A DNA stretch of 7,651 nt from Candidatus Peregrinibacteria bacterium (GTDB lineage Bacteria > Patescibacteriota > Gracilibacteria > UM-FILTER-43-11). The stretch is taken from assembly GCA_030618315.1 (NCBI GenBank), contig JAUXDO010000055.1, forward strand, positions 1 through 7,651. The letters are read 5' to 3'. Position 1 is the first letter of the stretch; every line of letters begins with the position of its first letter. The notes under the pieces are model-generated. The model worked only from the letters and a program-made list of their open reading frames with translations. It searched no databases and was not told where the DNA came from. Both the position numbers and the translations under genes were made by a program. Below are positions 4,547 through 7,651 of the stretch, piece after piece.

Positions 4547-6352
4547 CTATATTACTGCACCTGCCATTTTCTTCAGAATATCATCAGCAGTTTTTTCTGG
4601 TAAACCATAAACATCAACTAGCCCAAGACCTTTTAGTTTTACCTGACCGCATTGATGGAACAAACCCCTTACATGTTCAGGTAATTTTTCATAATCATCC
4701 TGCGTAATCAGCAAAGCATGTCCTGGAAACTCCTTATTTGCCGCTTCAAGCCTGGCAGCTCTATTTAGTGTATTTCCAATAGCTTCCTGATTCCGAAAAG
4801 GTAACGGTTTACCATCTTTTTTAGGAAATAAATTAGCAACTGAAATATCACCACTTTTCATACCAACTCCTGTTTTATGTGTATTTTCAGTATCTTTGTC
4901 TAATGGAAATTCTTCAGAAAAAATCTTATCGTATTTATTACTCAATGAGGCAAATTCAATAGAAAAATCTACAACTTTTTCTTCCTTGGTTTTATTATAA
5001 TCACCTTCTTTATATCCAGGCTCATCTTTATCATCCCTAAATAAAATTAATGCTCCATCTCCCATTAATTTTCCAAGCCTTCCGCCATGCTTTTTTGCCA
5101 ATAAATAAAGTTCAGAAATATATTCCCCCAAAACAACAGCGATTTCACTAGCTGGATATTTCTCATTCATTGCAGTCCAGTTTCTAACATCAGTAAAAAC
5201 ACATGCCCTTTTCACTTCAGTATTAACAGGTACACCATTAACCATTTTAACTTCCTCACCCAAAGGATTTATCAATTCTTCGTTCATAGAAAATAAAGTC
5301 GAAATTCTATTTTCAAATAATTCGATTTCATTACCGCTTTTCTGGTAAGCATCAGCAAGAAAACTTAACTGGGGATTGTCCATAAAAGACTGAAGTATCC
5401 TTTCGTCTGCTTCTTTGAAACGTTTTGTAAATGTATGTGCAATTGTTTTTCGCACACCTTGGTTAAATTGTCTAATTTTATAAATCAAAAAGCCCAATGC
5501 GCCAAATTCAAGAGCTATATCCTGCCATTCCGTATAATCGAATTCTTTTGCAGTTGTCATCGCTGCCATAGCTGCCGTAAACATTACAATTAACTTTGTG
5601 AAGTCTTTACTAATTTTATTAGAACTCTCATCCTCAAGTGAATTTTGGATATTCCATGATTTGGTAGCAAGAGCAACTTTTGACATTTTGGTTACGCGTA
5701 ATAATTTTGCCATACGCAGGATTTCCAGATTCACTTCCGACATACTGCCGCCCATTGCACCTAAATTGATTAATGGAGCAGCCTCTAATGAAATTGTTTT
5801 ATCTGATTCTTTCTCATCAGGCTTCTTGTCATCAGTAATTTTGTCTTCAACCCTAAACCAATAACTGGAACCATCTGCAATCGTATGACCAACCGTATCA
5901 AGACCAAAACCGGCGGTTAAGCCAATAGCCATATTTTCAAAAAAGGCCTGTTTGGTACTTTCATCAATCTGTATACCTGTTTGAGCCAATAGAAACACAA
6001 GGGCATGTGGACCAAAGATTGAAAAATACGTAAGAATTACCTTATCGATTTTTCTGTATGCTTCTGAACCTCTTTGTTTCTCCGGATCATCGCTATTGCC
6101 ATTACCAAAAAAATCCTGACACTTTTTACGCGTCCAACCAATTTCTTTTTTCTGTTCCCAATTTTGGAATTGTCCAAGTCTTTTAAGTATTGGCTGAAAA
6201 ATAGCATTACCAGCTCCGCCAATTACATCAAAAAACGTCTTACGCAAAGCAAGAAATTCCATATTGTGCTCCAACGATTCCCCAGTATCATTTCCCAACT
6301 CTAAATCGGGTTCAAGTTGGGCACCTTCATTTGGGTCATTTTCTCCAGTCAT
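4547..6352 (-). CDS. Membrane class III adenylate/guanylate cyclase with S4-like segment
   Basis: A 601-residue protein making a cyclic nucleotide (probably cAMP) from the NTP. The class III catalytic domain spans about 380-585. It has metal Asp388 in FTDVRNWT, Asp432 in KLMGDG with base-recognition Lys428, GVGMKSGDISVANLF (495-509), and the transition-state pair Asn530/Arg534 in GNTLNRAARLE. All catalytic residues are present, so activity is expected. By alignment with the mammalian DIWGNTVN motif, the second base-recognition residue is Glu523 rather than Asp or Thr, leaving ATP preference likely but not certain. The N-terminal half has hydrophobic stretches near 105-124, 138-157, 252-268 and 279-292. 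Between them R213, K216, R219, K222 and K225 recur every third residue, as in S4 voltage-sensor helices. Residues 296-375 are a largely helical linker. The start is ATG 6352, 22 nt from a TACAAT box; no Shine-Dalgarno. It diverges from a channel-like gene and converges with murD, with stops 2 nt apart. Confidence 0.93.
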   Translation of the reverse strand: MTGENDPNEGAQLEPDLELGNDTGESLEHNMEFLALRKTFFDVIGGAGNAIFQPILKRLGQFQNWEQKKEIGWTRKKCQDFFGNGNSDDPEKQRGSEAYRKIDKVILTYFSIFGPHALVFLLAQTGIQIDESTKQAFFENMAIGLTAGFGLDTVGHTIADGSSYWFRVEDKITDDKKPDEKESDKTISLEAAPLINLGAMGGSMSEVNLEILRMAKLLRVTKMSKVALATKSWNIQNSLEDESSNKISKDFTKLIVMFTAAMAAMTTAKEFDYTEWQDIALEFGALGFLIYKIRQFNQGVRKTIAHTFTKRFKEADERILQSFMDNPQLSFLADAYQKSGNEIELFENRISTLFSMNEELINPLGEEVKMVNGVPVNTEVKRACVFTDVRNWTAMNEKYPASEIAVVLGEYISELYLLAKKHGGRLGKLMGDGALILFRDDKDEPGYKEGDYNKTKEEKVVDFSIEFASLSNKYDKIFSEEFPLDKDTENTHKTGVGMKSGDISVANLFPKKDGKPLPFRNQEAIGNTLNRAARLEAANKEFPGHALLITQDDYEKLPEHVRGLFHQCGQVKLKGLGLVDVYGLPEKTADDILKKMAGAVI

Positions 6353-6373
6353 AGATTGAATTACAGGTAGTAA

Positions 6374-6401
6374 ATTGTACCAAAAAATTAAAATTTGTCA
6401 A
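6374..6401 (-). promoter_or_regulatory. Promoter of the cyclase gene
   Basis: On the minus strand a perfect TTGACA (complement of 6396-6401) is followed after 16 bp by TACAAT (complement of 6374-6379). The start would be near 6367, leaving a leader of about 15 nt before ATG 6352. The -35 overlaps that of the opposite promoter by 5 bp. Confidence 0.6.
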
Positions 6402-6423
6402 TACTATAAATTCATACTATAAT
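6395..6423 (+). promoter_or_regulatory. Promoter of the RCK channel-like gene
   Basis: TTGTCA (6395-6400), a 17-bp spacer and a perfect TATAAT (6418-6423) make the best sigma70-type promoter in the window. Transcription would start near 6430, about 17 nt before ATG 6447. Its -35 shares the TTGTCAA heptamer with the divergent cyclase promoter. Confidence 0.65.
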
Positions 6424-6446
6424 ATACAAGATTTTGAAAAAGATTT

Positions 6447-7457
6447 ATGAGAAAAGAACAACATTTTTGGAGAAAAATATCGCGCCCAATTTACGCTTTT
6501 TTAGCTATGCTGATTCTGACGATTATTGGTTTTTATTTAACCGAAGGCTGGGGAATTCTGCAGGGCTATTATGCTTTTATTCGTACTGCATTCGGTGACT
6601 GGTTCGATACAGTTGTTCCTGTTTCAACTTCCGGTAAATTATTTGCAACATTTGTTAACATTTTATCAATCGTAGCCGCTGGTTACTTTTTTGCTACACT
6701 TTCCGCCCTATTTGTAGAGGGCGAACTTAAAGATATTCTTAAATTTAAAAAAATGGATAAAGAAATTTCTAAATTAGAGGGTCATTTTATTATTTGTGGT
6801 CTCGATACCGTTAGTAAACACATAATCGATGAATTTATAAAAACCCAAACACCTTTTGTTGTAGTTGATCAATCATTTGAAAAGCTCGAAGAGCTCTACG
6901 GCGAAAAAAAGTTTTTATATTTGGACGGTGATCCGACAAAAGATAATACGCTTGAAAAAGCAGGAATAAAGAGGGCAAAAGGACTTATAGCCTCACTTGA
7001 TAACGACCATGAAAATTTGTTTTTGGTAATATCAGCAAGAAGTCTTAACACTGATATTAAAATAGCCACAAAAGTCATTAATCCGAATGCCAAAGACAAA
7101 ATGATTAAAGCCGGAGCTGATGAAACTATCTCCCCTCCTCATATTGGAGGACTAAGAATAGCCTCTGTAATGATACGTCCTCATGTTGTGACATTTCTTG
7201 ATTCATTCCTTCGAGGACAAGGCTCAACTCGCTTTGAAGAAGTTGTACTGAGTGAAAAATCTAATCTTATCGGCAAAAACTTTGACCAGGCTCAGGAAGC
7301 CGAAGAAACCGGCTTAAGCGTTATAGCGATTAAAAAGAAAAATGACAATGAATATATCTGTAATCCTCGCGCAAAAGTTAAAATGGAAACTGGAGATGTG
7401 TTGGTTACATTAGGCGATGTTAAGCAGAAAGAGGAATTTGTTAAGAAATACAATTAG
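6447..7457 (+). CDS. Two-TM RCK channel-like protein with atypical pore filter
   Basis: A 336-residue protein with the architecture and length of MthK-type K+ channels. TM1 is about 14-31, a pore helix about 35-48, TM2 about 64-90 with a hinge-like Gly79, RCK-N about 112-250 and RCK-C (TrkA_C) about 262-335. Gapless alignment with MthK around the pore (conserved P58, followed by VSTSGKLF) puts GDWFDT (50-55) where K+ channels have TVGYGD, so the signature filter is absent. The codons there are clean and in frame, so a frameshift is not the cause. The Rossmann loop reads ICGLDTVS (116-123) rather than GxGxxG; MthK and E. coli Kch also deviate there. LDGDPTKDNTLEKAGIKRAKG (159-179) and AGADETISP (222-230) are typical RCK stretches. 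It may be a channel of altered selectivity or a non-conducting sensor (inference). It starts at ATG 6447 with only a weak GAAAAAG upstream, and is transcribed away from the cyclase. Confidence 0.88.
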   Translation: MRKEQHFWRKISRPIYAFLAMLILTIIGFYLTEGWGILQGYYAFIRTAFGDWFDTVVPVSTSGKLFATFVNILSIVAAGYFFATLSALFVEGELKDILKFKKMDKEISKLEGHFIICGLDTVSKHIIDEFIKTQTPFVVVDQSFEKLEELYGEKKFLYLDGDPTKDNTLEKAGIKRAKGLIASLDNDHENLFLVISARSLNTDIKIATKVINPNAKDKMIKAGADETISPPHIGGLRIASVMIRPHVVTFLDSFLRGQGSTRFEEVVLSEKSNLIGKNFDQAQEAEETGLSVIAIKKKNDNEYICNPRAKVKMETGDVLVTLGDVKQKEEFVKKYN

Positions 7458-7481
7458 GTAAAATCTCAAAATACAAATCCT

Positions 7482-7509
7482 AAATTCCAAACAAAAAGGT
7501 TTGGAATTT
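7482..7509. terminator. Hairpin between the channel gene and tRNA-Ile, possibly bidirectional
   Basis: AAATTCCAAAC (7482-7492) and GTTTGGAATTT (7499-7509) form a perfect 11-bp stem around a 6-nt A-rich loop. T-rich sequence follows on both strands (GTGTTTTG on plus; ATTTGTATTTTG on minus), but there is no uninterrupted T-run. It lies between two converging genes, 25 nt after the channel stop, which fits a shared weak terminator. Confidence 0.5.
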
Positions 7510-7537
7510 GTGTTTTGCTATTTGGAGTTTTTGCCTG

Positions 7538-7611
7538 TAGTCCCGCGCAGATTTGAACTGCGGACCCCTACATTATCAGTGTAGTGCTCTAACCAACTGA
7601 GCTACGGGACT
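7538..7611 (-). tRNA. tRNA-Ile(GAT)
   Basis: The minus strand folds into a full cloverleaf of 74 nt. The 7-bp acceptor is AGTCCCG with CGGGACT, followed by discriminator A. The D arm is GCTC/GAGC with the AGTTGGTTA loop. The anticodon stem is CTACA/TGTAG with loop CTGATAA, giving anticodon GAT for Ile AUC/AUU. The T arm is CGCAG/CTGCG with loop TTCAAAT. The following bases are CAG, so the CCA end is not encoded and must be added after transcription. It converges with the channel-like gene across a hairpin. Confidence 0.97.
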
Positions 7612-7626
7612 TCTTTTGGTTGATTA

Positions 7627-7649
7627 GTCATTGGTAATTTGTCATTGGT
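7627..7649. repeat. Short direct repeat GTCATTGGT
   Basis: GTCATTGGT at 7627-7635 recurs at 7641-7649, 14 bp later, separated by AATTT. It lies upstream of the tRNA gene and may continue beyond the window edge. It looks like a low-complexity intergenic repeat. Confidence 0.45.
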
Positions 7650-7651
7650 CA

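Noticed and set aside
5598..6304. Frames on either strand inside the cyclase gene
   Set aside because: They are shadows of the cyclase coding sequence with low-complexity products and no start signals.
1..7457. Recoded UGA (Gly, as in Gracilibacteria)
   Set aside because: No in-frame TGA interrupts any of the six genes; such a code would show many. Absence of TGA stops in six genes is too few to interpret.

Overview
The window is AT-rich bacterial DNA (GC well under 45% by eye) carrying six protein genes, one tRNA gene and two intergenic regions dense in repeats. All six genes read through with the standard code. Their stops are TAA or TAG, never TGA, and no TGA lies in frame, so a UGA=Gly code is not supported. 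None of the five visible starts has a clear Shine-Dalgarno sequence, while the best promoters look sigma70-like (TTGTCA/TTGACA with TATAAT/TACAAT). This would fit an uncultivated AT-rich lineage such as a candidate phylum of the Patescibacteria/Peregrinibacteria type. That placement is a low-confidence inference; nothing here fixes the taxon.

Layout. Positions 1-2312 (+): two overlapping genes for Cys-containing proteins of unknown family. The first lacks its 5' end; the second has a clear signal peptide. Positions 2313-2705: no gene, but C/G-tract hairpins and short repeats. Positions 2706-2903 (-): a 65-aa excisionase/MerR-like helix-turn-helix protein with a dyad over its start codon. Positions 2904-3230: an AT-rich array of short repeats, a possible divergent promoter, a 17-bp direct repeat and a perfect 14+1+14 palindrome. 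Positions 3231-4544 (+): murD. Positions 4547-6352 (-): a membrane class III nucleotide cyclase, ending 2 nt from the murD stop. Positions 6353-6446: a compact divergent promoter. Positions 6447-7457 (+): a two-TM RCK (MthK/Kch-type) channel-like protein. Positions 7458-7537: a terminator-like hairpin. Positions 7538-7611 (-): tRNA-Ile(GAT).

The most interesting unit is 4547-7457. The cyclase carries an S4-like ladder of basic residues (R213, K216, R219, K222, K225) in its N-terminal membrane region. It is transcribed divergently from an MthK-sized channel homologue in which the K+ filter TVGYGD is replaced by GDWFDT. The two promoters appear to share one -35 heptamer, TTGTCAA, read on both strands. 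This suggests a linked ion-flux or membrane-potential and cyclic-nucleotide module, which is inference. The same heptamer sits at the centre of the HTH/murD divergent region. MurD itself is housekeeping (peptidoglycan precursor synthesis), and no functional link to its neighbours is evident.
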